Part shown: piece by piece, positions 6,766-14,309 of the stretch | Layout of the letters: each line of letters opens with the position of its first letter | How positions within the stretch are numbered: position 1 is the first letter of the stretch | From: Deltaproteobacteria bacterium | Lineage (GTDB): Bacteria > Desulfobacterota > DSM-4660 > Desulfatiglandales > B25-G16 | Direction: 5' to 3' | DNA: 14,991 nt | NCBI GenBank assembly: GCA_020348625.1 | Contig: CP070752.1 | Coordinates: forward strand, 2,075,912 to 2,090,902 | Program-made: the position numbers and the translations under genes | The notes under the pieces: generated by a model | Told to the model about the DNA's origin: nothing | What the model saw: the letters and a program-made list of their open reading frames with translations, nothing else | Database searches by the model: none

Positions 6766-8070
6766 GTGAGCACCTTACAATCCGGATACATCGAGAAGAG
6801 AACCGTTGGTCGGCGGAAAGAAGACCGGCTTATACGGCAACGGATTCGAAAGCTTAATCAGCTATTCATGGTATGTCAGCTCATCACATCGGAGATGAAC
6901 TTGCATGCTCTGTTTGAAGTGATTATGGATCAGACCAATCAAATTATGGATACGGAGAGGAGTAGCGTATTTCTCTACGACAGCAAAAACGGAGAGCTCT
7001 GGTCCCTCGTGGCAACGGGCATGAAGAAAAATGAGATCCGAATGTCTGCAGATCGTGGTGTGGCCGGCTGAATTTTTCAAAGCAAGACCCCCGTGATAAT
7101 CAACGACGCCTATCATGATCCACGTTTTTATTCGGGAATAGACAAGGTATCGGGGTTTAAGACCAGAAACATTCTCTGTGTTCCCCTCATAAACCGCAAG
7201 GGGCAGTGTATCGGCACCCTCGAGGCGCTCAACAAGTCAAGTGATGATTTCACGGACGAGGATGTTGAATGGCTCACATCCGTATCCCAATACGTTTCAA
7301 TCGCATTAGAGAACTCGATCATCTATGAGGGTTTGAAGAGTTATTCTGAAGAACTCGCAGCCTCGCCAGTACGCATCGCAACCCTTGAAAAAGTAAAGGG
7401 ACAACTGTCTAAGTTCGTACCGACCTCTGTGGCTAAACTGGTTGAACAGAACCCTGACAGGATCACATTCGAAAAAACGCCCATGGACGTCTCCATCCTG
7501 TTCATCGACATTGAGGGTTTTTCCAGGATCACCGAAGGCTTTGACCAGATTCTCGTTAATGATATGGTGGAATCTCATTTTTCAAGATATCTTGAACGCC
7601 TGAATCGGTATGGGGGCGAGGTAAACGAAATCTCCGGTGACGGCTTGATGGTTATCTTCAAGAGTGGCCCTCTAGAAACTAGCGCCAAGAAGGCCGTGGC
7701 AGCTGGATTAGCGGTGGTTGCCGAAAACAGGCTGCTGAACGATGAACACTTATACCCGTGGGGGGAAGTTGAATTGCACCTGGGGATCAACTCGGGCAAG
7801 GCCTGGGTAGGATCTACAAAAATAAGAAGTCAAACCGGAGAACGCTGGACCTACACGGCATCAGGATTGGTAACCGTTTTGGCGGCACGAATCGGCGCAC
7901 TCTCATGCAAGAATCGCGTATATGTGGGTCCCAAGACATATCAATGCATAAGGAATTTCTGCGAGTGCGAATTCATTGGGCGCCATGAGGTCAAAAACGT
8001 GAAAAACCCGATACATATCTATTGGGTGAAGAGCTTCAAAAAGGACTATTCCCCTACTGAATGGACTTAG
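6766..8070 (+). pseudogene. GAF-domain class III nucleotidyl cyclase with in-frame TGA
   Basis: A single 434-codon frame from GTG 6766 (AAGGCGG upstream) to TAG, broken by TGA at 7069-7071 (codon 102). Residues ~28-190 are a GAF sensor domain. Residues ~235-420 are a class III adenylate/guanylate cyclase domain with metal Asp D248 (FIDIEGFS) and D292 (SGDGLM). The stop falls in GVAG-*-IFQSKTPVIINDAYHDPRF, where GAF domains of this type normally have Trp (GVAGWVF), so TGG to TGA is the likely change. The usual transition-state Asn (VTNLAAR) is Val here at position 371, although its partner Arg R375 remains, and the base-selecting position before GD is Glu (E288). Together these suggest a decayed or inactive cyclase. 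A GTG at 7093 could restart translation without a good ribosome binding site. Recoding of the UGA cannot be excluded. Confidence 0.8.
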
Positions 8071-8420
8071 CAACCCCTCCCGAGAAACCGCTGTCCTTAA
8101 GGATTGCGAAATGTGCCTCCTCTCTCACACCGCGCCAGCGTCCCGAGCCGATCTCCCAATACTTAAGGTGATATTTCCCTCCCTACCAGCACGAGCTGAT
8201 AGGATCAAATGGATAGAGGACACCTCTCCTGGGGCAAATCCTTTCCATTTCTTATCATTTTGTAGTATTCTCATTTGGTGAGCCGGAATCTTGTCGAGGA
8301 GCTATCTGATCCGCCTTAATATTAAAGATCAGGCCTATCTCTGACACAGGGACGAGTTTTCCCATTCTCTAAAACCTTACACCGTGAGTCGCTTCACTTA
8401 CGAGAAAGGAGGCAAAAGAC
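8071..8420. promoter_or_regulatory. Gene-free region before the nitroreductase gene
   Basis: No ORF is supported. A dyad CTGATC (8306-8311) ... GATCAG (8327-8332) surrounds the perfect palindrome TTAATATTAA (8316-8325), about 90 bp before the nitroreductase ATG. This is an operator-like arrangement. A small AGAGG-ACA-CCTCT hairpin lies near 8214-8226. AAGGAGG at 8405-8411 is the ribosome binding site. No promoter is clear. Confidence 0.35.
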
Positions 8421-8993
8421 ATGGATGTTTTTACCGCTATCAAAGAAAGGCGGAGCTGCAGGGACTTTCTGCCTGAGCCGGTGAGTGAAGATATCATTGA
8501 AAGGATTCTGGAAGCAGCTATCTGGGCGCCTTCACCTCTCAACACCCAGCCCTGGGAATTCGTAGTAATCACAAACGAGGAGGTGAAGAAGAAGATCCTT
8601 TCCGAGGCGGAGCGATGCCGCAATTGGGCACATGAGAAGAGCGGTTGGAAATGGCTTGAAACCTACCAGATGAGCTTTCTGCAGTCGGCCCCGGTAATTA
8701 TCGCTGTGATCGGAGATCCCAAAAAGACAGGTATCGATATGTTTCAGGAAGAGGGCAGCGTCGGTTACCAGCACGCCTGTGCCGCTGCCGTGCAAAATAT
8801 ACATCTTGCTGCCCATGCCCTGGGCCTCAGCAGCCTGTGGTTTACCTTCTTCGACAAGAAGCCGCTGAGAGAGATACTCGGAATCGATCCCGAAAAGACC
8901 CCTCTAGCACTTGTTTGTCTCGGCAAAGCAGGCGCTGAGATAAGCAAAATGCCCAGAAAGGGTGTGAGCGAAAAAGCCAGGTATATCAGATAA
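8421..8993 (+). CDS. Nitroreductase-family FMN oxidoreductase
   Basis: A 190-residue protein of the nitroreductase superfamily, which uses FMN and NAD(P)H to reduce nitro compounds, quinones or flavins in the cytoplasm as a dimer. The N-terminal RRSCR (10-14) contacts the FMN phosphate. APSPLNTQPWEF (36-47) is the classic flavin-binding segment, and the GLSSLW..F segment (135-141) with the final basic tail (KARYIR) completes the fold. The length matches the short nitroreductases. The start is fixed by AAGGAGG 9 bp upstream. Substrate cannot be inferred: the neighbours are unrelated. It is convergent with the deacylase gene, whose stop codon lies 76 bp away. Confidence 0.93.
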   Translation: MDVFTAIKERRSCRDFLPEPVSEDIIERILEAAIWAPSPLNTQPWEFVVITNEEVKKKILSEAERCRNWAHEKSGWKWLETYQMSFLQSAPVIIAVIGDPKKTGIDMFQEEGSVGYQHACAAAVQNIHLAAHALGLSSLWFTFFDKKPLREILGIDPEKTPLALVCLGKAGAEISKMPRKGVSEKARYIR

Positions 8994-9069
8994 CCCTCGA
9001 CCAGTTTCTCCTCTCGAATCATCAGCGGTATCGGACTGTCCCGAGCCTTGGTCTGGGTAAACAACTACC

Positions 9070-9552
9070 TTAGAGCGCTACCTGAACAGGGACGGGATTC
9101 AGAATTCTGGCCATATCAGCAGGTGCCATCTCCGCAAGCAGCCCTTTTCTTCCGGCATTAATGAATATCTTGGGGAGATCCAGGATGGAAGCTTCGACAT
9201 AGACTTTGAGCTGCTTCCTTGTTCCGAACGGAGAGGTTCCTCCTACAACGTATCCGGTGTGCCTGTTTGCCACATGAGGCTCGGTGGGCTTTACTGTCTT
9301 CACGCCAAGAAACCTGGCAAGGGCCTTGGTGGAAACCTGCTTGTCACCGTGCATTAGCACCAAAAAGGGATTGCCTTTTTCGTCCTCCAGCACCAGGGTC
9401 TTTACCGCCAGGTGCTCATCAATCTGGAGCTCTCGGGCAGCTACCTCGGTCCCTCCTCTTTCTACATATTTGTAGGGATGCAGACGAAAATCGATGCCGT
9501 GCTCTTTTAACGTTCGAATAGCCTGCGTCGTGTGAAACCTTTCCTTGGCCAT
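9070..9552 (-). CDS. ybaK: YbaK/EbsC-type Cys-tRNA(Pro) deacylase
   Basis: A 160-residue single-domain aminoacyl-tRNA editing protein of the YbaK group, which hydrolyses Cys-tRNA(Pro) mischarged by prolyl-tRNA synthetase. Family signatures: the substrate-contacting Lys K51 in LAVKTLV, the GYVVGGTSPFGTRK loop (100-113), and INAGRKG (131-137). Length is typical. GAGGGAGAG lies just upstream of the ATG on the minus strand. It follows the Tgt gene on the same strand after 103 bp, so co-transcription is possible, and both products act on tRNA. All key residues seen in the family are present. A different mischarged tRNA (as in other INS-superfamily members) is the main alternative. Confidence 0.92.
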   Translation of the reverse strand: MAKERFHTTQAIRTLKEHGIDFRLHPYKYVERGGTEVAARELQIDEHLAVKTLVLEDEKGNPFLVLMHGDKQVSTKALARFLGVKTVKPTEPHVANRHTGYVVGGTSPFGTRKQLKVYVEASILDLPKIFINAGRKGLLAEMAPADMARILNPVPVQVAL

Positions 9553-9655
9553 CAGTTCTCTCCCTCACAGCCCTTATGCACACACTGGTTTTTCCCTCAC
9601 CGAGCCGAGCTCAGCATTCTTGGTCCCCTGAAGGTTAAGGTGTATTCATGAGACT

Positions 9656-10855
9656 TCAGGTCGCTGGGAGCCATTCATCCTTAAGCGCATCGAATCTTTG
9701 CTCCTTCATAGCGGAACGGATCTGCCTCATCAATGACTCCATGAAATAAACATTGTGTACGGTTGCCAGGCTTACTGCCAGGGCTTCCTTCGTCAGGAAG
9801 AGATGGCGGAGATAAGCCCTGGAGTAATTGCTGCAGGTCGGGCAGTCGCACCGATCGTCAATAGGAAGAGGATCATCTCGAAATCGCGCATTGAGGATGT
9901 GTATCCTGAACCGATGCGCCTCTCTCACAAACAAAGTACCGGTACGGGCTAACTTTGTCGGTAACACACAATCGAAAAGATCGATCCCGCGGCTCGCGAT
10001 CTCGAAGATATCTTCTATTTCACCGATACCAAGCAAATGCCGCGTCTTGTCGTGTGGCAGAAGAGGCATCACCCAATTCAGGACATGGTGCATGTCCTGT
10101 TTGGATCTCCCCAGGGAACCACCGATTGCATACCCATCGAAATCCCGGGCGGCAAAAAAACCGGCGCTTTCTTTCCTCAAATCCTCAAACGCCCCGCCTT
10201 GCACTATGCCAAAGAGTGCCTGCTCCTCGTTAGCATTGTTCTCAAATTCCCGTAACGAGCGGGCAGCCCAGTCATGGGTCCTGCGCATCGCCGCACTGGT
10301 CTGACCATACTCGTCAAGAGGTGAGGTGCATTCATCCAAAGGCAAAATAATATCAGCGCCGAGCCTTCCAGCTATTTCAATAACCCGCTCTGGGGTGAAA
10401 TGTTTACGTGAACCATCCACATATGAGGTGAATTCAACGCCATCTCCATCAACCCTTACCGAACCCCCGCTGTCTTTCCAACGCAACTGACTTTCATGCG
10501 GGCTCTCTCCCGGGAAGATCGGGGCGATCTTTCCCACCCCCTGTCTTTTGCCTGCCCCTAAACTAAATACCTGAAAGCCGCCGGAGTCGGTCATGAGCGG
10601 TCCTTCCCACCCCGTGAATTGATGCAGTCCGCCCATCTTCTCTATCAGATCTTCGCCCGGTTTCAGGTGGAGGTGGAGGCAGTTAGCGATAATAACCTGG
10701 ACTCCCAACCCATGAAGCTCATGAGCGGAGAGTGTATCCACCGTTCCATGTGTGGCCACAGAAACAAATGAAGGCGTGTCAATAGATCCGTGCGGTGTCG
10801 TGAGTCTGCCGACCCGCGCTTCCCCATCCTCAGCAATAAGTTCAAACGAAATCAT
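9656..10855 (-). CDS. tgt: tRNA-guanine transglycosylase, divergent type
   Basis: A TIM-barrel enzyme that swaps guanine-34 of GUN-anticodon tRNAs for a 7-deazaguanine precursor in queuosine synthesis. I chose ATG 10855 (399 aa, MISFEL...) because it aligns with known Tgt starts. An in-frame ATG at 10915 adds 20 residues, and neither has a strong ribosome binding site. Key residues are present: D90 in TDSGGFQVFSLG, nucleophile D295 in FDCVLPT, and zinc ligands C336, C338, C341 and H367. Odd points: about 30 extra residues after FSLG (100-138), GGSLGRSKQDM (245-255) where GGLxVGE is usual, NCLH for NTYH (58-61), and PTKLARTG for PTRxARxG. These point to a separate Tgt subfamily, similar to variants I associate with candidate phyla, and base preference may differ. 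No other queuosine gene is in the window. Confidence 0.9.
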   Translation of the reverse strand: MISFELIAEDGEARVGRLTTPHGSIDTPSFVSVATHGTVDTLSAHELHGLGVQVIIANCLHLHLKPGEDLIEKMGGLHQFTGWEGPLMTDSGGFQVFSLGAGKRQGVGKIAPIFPGESPHESQLRWKDSGGSVRVDGDGVEFTSYVDGSRKHFTPERVIEIAGRLGADIILPLDECTSPLDEYGQTSAAMRRTHDWAARSLREFENNANEEQALFGIVQGGAFEDLRKESAGFFAARDFDGYAIGGSLGRSKQDMHHVLNWVMPLLPHDKTRHLLGIGEIEDIFEIASRGIDLFDCVLPTKLARTGTLFVREAHRFRIHILNARFRDDPLPIDDRCDCPTCSNYSRAYLRHLFLTKEALAVSLATVHNVYFMESLMRQIRSAMKEQRFDALKDEWLPAT

Positions 10856-11022
10856 CAGGTTAAGATTATCACGACACAGACCTGAATTCGATATTAAAGT
10901 TTTGGCCTCGAGCATTCAAAGATGGTAAAGAGCTTAATAGGATAGGTACCAGGGGTTCAACGCGGCGTTTCTTTGGATTACAAAGAGACCTTTGCAAAAC
11001 GTGACAATTCCCGTCATCCTGG
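10856..11022. other. Gene-free stretch between tgt and the palindromic repeat
   Basis: This spans the divergent gap between tgt (minus) and the RmlD-like gene (plus), together with the adjacent repeat. No ORF is supported, and the promoter of tgt should lie here on the minus strand, but I cannot identify one with confidence. Confidence 0.3.
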
Positions 11023-11212
11023 AAAAAGACGATGGGCCTTTTTGCAGTGACTGGCGGGAGGGCGCAGTTCTTTTCGCGACTTGGGTATGGGGGAAACCGC
11101 AGCCCTGAGCCTGTCGAAGGGAATGCGGAGGGGGCAAGACTCCCCCGTAAACAAGTTGCTGAAAAAACCAGCCCGGGAGCCTCGGAACTGAGGAAAAGCC
11201 CATCGTCTTTAA
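11023..11212. mobile_element. Long imperfect palindrome, MITE-like element
   Basis: The ends are inverted repeats: AAAGACGATGGGCCTTTT (11025-11042) and AAAAGCCCATCGTCTTT (11194-11210), differing by one extra C. The similarity continues inwards (for example ACTTGGGTATGGGGGA on the left against the complement of TCCCCCGTAAACAAGT on the right), so the whole ~190 bp can fold into one long hairpin. Its tip, CCGCA-CCCT...AGGG-TGCGG, contains CCCTGAGCCTGTCGAAGGG (11103-11121), a motif common in dispersed repeats of many bacterial genomes. No transposase is encoded. The right arm recurs at 1-110. It ends ~70 bp before the RmlD-like gene and might act in its leader. Confidence 0.75.
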
Positions 11213-11280
11213 AGAATGGGCTTGGTGCTTGATAGGGGCCGTGATATGTATCCGGCGAAAAGGATCGGAGAGGATATGAA

Positions 11281-12183
11281 ATGAAGATACTGCTATGCGG
11301 CTCTGATGGACAACTGGGGAGCGACTGTACAGACGTGCTCAAGCCGATGCATGAGGTTTTACCAGTGGATTTGGAAGATCTGGATATTACCGATCCTACG
11401 GATGTGGACACCGTGGTACGGCAATACAACCCCGATATCATACTCAACTGTGCCGCATATACCAGTGTCGATGAGTGCGAAACAAAGAAAAGCCTATCCT
11501 GGAGTGTTAATGCGGAGGGGCCAGGGAATTTGGCTATCACCGCGAAAAAATATGGAGCCCAATTGATCCATATCTCCACCGATTATGTTTTTAGCGGCAA
11601 GAAAAAGGTGCCTGAACCTTACGCCGAAGAGGACGAACCCGGTCCCCTCTCGTACTACGGCAAAACTAAATTTGCGGGAGAGGAGGTCATTAGAAAGACC
11701 ATTGACACTTATATAATAGTGCGCACAGCATGGTTATACGGCCTTCAAGGTCACAATTTCTTGAAGACCATGTTACGATTGGCCCTACGAAATCCCCATA
11801 AGGGAATTAAGGTGGTACATGATCAGTTCGGGTCCCCCACATGGTCATACCGTCTTGCCCTCCAGATTAAGGAGCTGATTGAGGCGAGGGGCCATGGCAC
11901 CTATCATGCCACCTCAGAGGGATATTGCACCTGGTATGAAATGGCCTCATGTTTTCTTGAAAAAATGGGAGTGCCGCACTCACTCATTCCCTGTACCACC
12001 GAGCAATACCCTACGCCGGCCATAAGACCCAAGAACTCCATCCTGGAAAACCGTCGTCTGAAGGCCGCGGGTATTGATATCATGCCCCACTGGGAAGATG
12101 ACCTGGATGAATTCGTTTCCACCTATAGGGAGCATCTCATAAACGAGGTGAAACACGAGAGGACCTCTGTCCCCTCGGGATAA
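11281..12183 (+). CDS. RmlD-like NAD(P)-dependent sugar-nucleotide reductase
   Basis: A 300-residue short-chain (extended SDR) enzyme of the dTDP-4-dehydrorhamnose reductase family, the last step of dTDP-L-rhamnose synthesis. Cofactor motif GSDGQLG is at 7-13, NCAAYTSVDECE at 56-67, STDYVFSG at 99-106 and the catalytic YGKTK pair Y126/K130. GGAGAGG about 7 bp before the ATG supports the start. The DNA contains no rmlA, rmlB or rmlC, so the real substrate may be another nucleotide-sugar, or the other genes may lie elsewhere. It is the first of two co-directional genes, 73 bp from the opine-dehydrogenase-like gene. The palindromic element lies in its leader. Confidence 0.88.
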   Translation: MKILLCGSDGQLGSDCTDVLKPMHEVLPVDLEDLDITDPTDVDTVVRQYNPDIILNCAAYTSVDECETKKSLSWSVNAEGPGNLAITAKKYGAQLIHISTDYVFSGKKKVPEPYAEEDEPGPLSYYGKTKFAGEEVIRKTIDTYIIVRTAWLYGLQGHNFLKTMLRLALRNPHKGIKVVHDQFGSPTWSYRLALQIKELIEARGHGTYHATSEGYCTWYEMASCFLEKMGVPHSLIPCTTEQYPTPAIRPKNSILENRRLKAAGIDIMPHWEDDLDEFVSTYREHLINEVKHERTSVPSG

Positions 12184-12256
12184 AGTCTTGAAGCAGGCGA
12201 CAGGGTGATTTGCGTTAACATTCCCGGTTATAACCGCTCATGAAAGGGAGAGTATC

Positions 12257-13444
12257 ATGGAAAACGGTAAAGTTTTAGACAAGCCCGTGGCTATTCTTGG
12301 CGGAGGTGCAATCGGCCAGACACTGGCGGCGGACTTCGCGCTGGAAGGCTTCACGGTTCGGCTCTGCGATTTGCCGGAGTTTGCCTCTCAATCCTTGGGT
12401 GAGGTTATGGAAACCCGAAAAATCGAGTTAGGGGGAGTCCAGTCAAACCTAAAGCACTTCAGCAGGAAAGGCGTCGCGGAGATTACACTCGTAACAACCG
12501 ACATGTCAGAGGCATTGGAGGGTGCCGGCCTGGTAATCGTGGCCGTTCCGGGGGTCGGACATGAGCTGTTCTTTGAGCACATGATCCCTCGCCTTGAGGA
12601 TGGCCAGGTGGTGAGCATCTTCCCGGATAACTTCGGCTCATTGGTGCTCAGGGCAATGATGCATCGAAAGGGCTGTAATGCGGCTGTCATCGTCGGGGGA
12701 TGGCACTCTGCACCCTATGGCACCCGATTGTCAAAACCAGGCATGGTGAACTGCACCATCAGGGAGGTCAACCAGATATATGATGCATTCCCCAGCAAGG
12801 ACGGTGAAGCATTCTTCAAGGCCCTCCGAGATGCCCCCATCTTCAGCGGGGTGTCGGAGTTTATCAGGGCCGACACGGCCATTGGCGTTGGCATTGCAAA
12901 CGCCAATAGCATCGTGCACGTCCCCGGGTCCATCCTCAACGTGGGCGCCATGGAGGTCTCCCAGGCCGAGGATATCCTGGCCCCGAAGGGTCAGTGGGAT
13001 CTCTACAAGCACGGCATGAGCCCGTCGGTCTCCCGGGTGCAGAAGGCATTCTACCATGAGGAGCGCACGATCATGGACGCCTTGGGGTTACGCATGGTGC
13101 CCGAGTACCCCGATAGACAGTTCTTTTCTAAATTCAGCGTGATGGCGCCCGAGTATTTCATACCCTTTGGTGTGGCTACCCTATCGGGAACCATCGTTGG
13201 CCCCAACTCCATCGACCACCGATACTTTACCGAGGACATCCCGATCGGAGCCGTTGCACGATACTCTATCGCCCGGGCACTAAAGGTGGAGGTGCCCGTG
13301 ATAAAATCCATGATAGACCTGGGCTCGATTATCTGTGAGCGGGACTTCCTTGGGCAAGGACGTTCGCTCGAGAAGATGGGCCTTGAGGGGATGAGCAAGG
13401 AACAGATACTACGCTACCTTAAGGAGGGCAAAAGGGAGAAGTAG
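12257..13444 (+). CDS. NAD/NADP octopine/nopaline dehydrogenase-family protein
   Basis: A 395-residue two-domain dehydrogenase. N-terminal Rossmann domain with GGGAIG (15-20) and VAVPGVGH (96-102). C-terminal Octopine_DH-type domain with the NANSIVHVPGSILN segment (215-228) holding the likely catalytic His H221, and RYFTEDIPIG (322-331), a conserved family motif. Classical members reductively condense an amino acid with a keto acid to give an opine, using NAD(P)H. Bacterial homologues also include metallophore-type opine synthases and uncharacterised oxidoreductases. AAGGGAGAG about 6 bp before the ATG supports the start. No nicotianamine-synthase-like or transporter gene is adjacent, so a metallophore role is not supported. 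It follows the RmlD-like gene by 73 bp on the same strand. Confidence 0.88.
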   Translation: MENGKVLDKPVAILGGGAIGQTLAADFALEGFTVRLCDLPEFASQSLGEVMETRKIELGGVQSNLKHFSRKGVAEITLVTTDMSEALEGAGLVIVAVPGVGHELFFEHMIPRLEDGQVVSIFPDNFGSLVLRAMMHRKGCNAAVIVGGWHSAPYGTRLSKPGMVNCTIREVNQIYDAFPSKDGEAFFKALRDAPIFSGVSEFIRADTAIGVGIANANSIVHVPGSILNVGAMEVSQAEDILAPKGQWDLYKHGMSPSVSRVQKAFYHEERTIMDALGLRMVPEYPDRQFFSKFSVMAPEYFIPFGVATLSGTIVGPNSIDHRYFTEDIPIGAVARYSIARALKVEVPVIKSMIDLGSIICERDFLGQGRSLEKMGLEGMSKEQILRYLKEGKREK

Positions 13445-13545
13445 CGCTTTTGCCGAGAAAAGCCCTAGTCAAGAGGTAAGGCTGATGTGCTATGCTCTTG
13501 AAATCCGGGCGGAAGCTGGTTTAAGACCAACGTCTGGAAAAGGGG

Positions 13546-14292
13546 TCAGGCCTGCCTCAGTTCTTTCACTGCTGAAACGAGTTCACCTACCCTTTCGCTA
13601 GCCTTACCTTGAAGGAAAACATCGGTGATGTGCCCGGTCAGGACCGTTTTCTCCATGTTTATCTCGATTATCGTGGCCCCGGACTGCCGTGCCTGCCGCG
13701 GTAGTATATTAAAGGGAGAGACCACTGCCGAGGTACCGATTATGAGCAAGGCTTGGCAGGTGGAAGCCAGATGTGTGCTTCTGGTCATGGCCTCCACTGG
13801 AATGCCCTCTCCGAAGAAGACAACATTCGGTTTGAGGATCTTCCCGCACACACAATACGGCGGATATTCCCCCCCTTTCTCCAGGTAATCGTATTGTTTG
13901 TTGCACCACAGGCACACCAGCGACCGGGAGTTGCCATGGTATTCGATAACGTCCGTGGAGCCGCCCTCCTGGTGGAGATTGTCCACATTTTGGGTGATAA
14001 CGGTCTGCAGGAGGCCCATCCTCTCTAACTCGGCCAAACCGATATGTGCTTCATTGGGCTTGGCGCTGTCAACGATTCCTTCCATTTCCTTCAACATCTG
14101 CCAGACCTTCTCGGGGTCCTGCCTGAAGGCCCAAATGGTGGCGTACTCCTCCGGATCAAACCGATCCCAGAGTCCACCTTTGCTCCTGAAATCGGGGATT
14201 CCCGACTCAACTGAGATGCCGGCTCCGGTGAGCGCTATGGTCAATTTAGAATCAAGAATGGCCTGGGCAGCCTTTTGAATGAGCTCGTCCAT
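13546..14292 (-). CDS. Sirtuin (Sir2-family NAD-dependent protein deacetylase)
   Basis: A 248-residue protein that removes acyl groups from lysines using NAD+, yielding nicotinamide and O-acetyl-ADP-ribose. GAGISVESGIPDFR (23-36) and TQNVDNLH (100-107) bind NAD, H119 in YHGN is the general base, and C127, C130, C147 and C149 form the zinc site. VVFFGE (157-162) and GTSAVVSP (186-193) follow. The Tyr-x-x-Arg pair that gives CobB/SIRT5-type enzymes desuccinylase activity is not present after VWQM (64-67, reading LKEME), so simple deacetylation is more likely. Its ATG is only 17 bp after the nadC stop on the same strand, so the two should share an mRNA. The NAD-supply and NAD-use pairing is suggestive but a functional link is inference. 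TGA ends it. Confidence 0.94.
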   Translation of the reverse strand: MDELIQKAAQAILDSKLTIALTGAGISVESGIPDFRSKGGLWDRFDPEEYATIWAFRQDPEKVWQMLKEMEGIVDSAKPNEAHIGLAELERMGLLQTVITQNVDNLHQEGGSTDVIEYHGNSRSLVCLWCNKQYDYLEKGGEYPPYCVCGKILKPNVVFFGEGIPVEAMTRSTHLASTCQALLIIGTSAVVSPFNILPRQARQSGATIIEINMEKTVLTGHITDVFLQGKASERVGELVSAVKELRQA

Positions 14293-14309
14293 TGCTTAAC
14301 CTCTATGCT

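Noticed and set aside
5122..8070. Alternative genetic code (UGA read as Trp or Gly)
   Set aside because: Recognisable genes in the same window (LOG protein, Tgt, sirtuin, NadC) end at UGA where their families normally end, so UGA works as a stop here.
9755..10304. Open frames antisense to tgt
   Set aside because: Shadow frames of a conserved gene, low-complexity and without family resemblance.
13446..13463. GCTTTT-GCCGAG-AAAAGC as a terminator after the opine-DH-like gene
   Set aside because: The stem is only 6 bp, mostly A-T, and no T-run follows on either strand.
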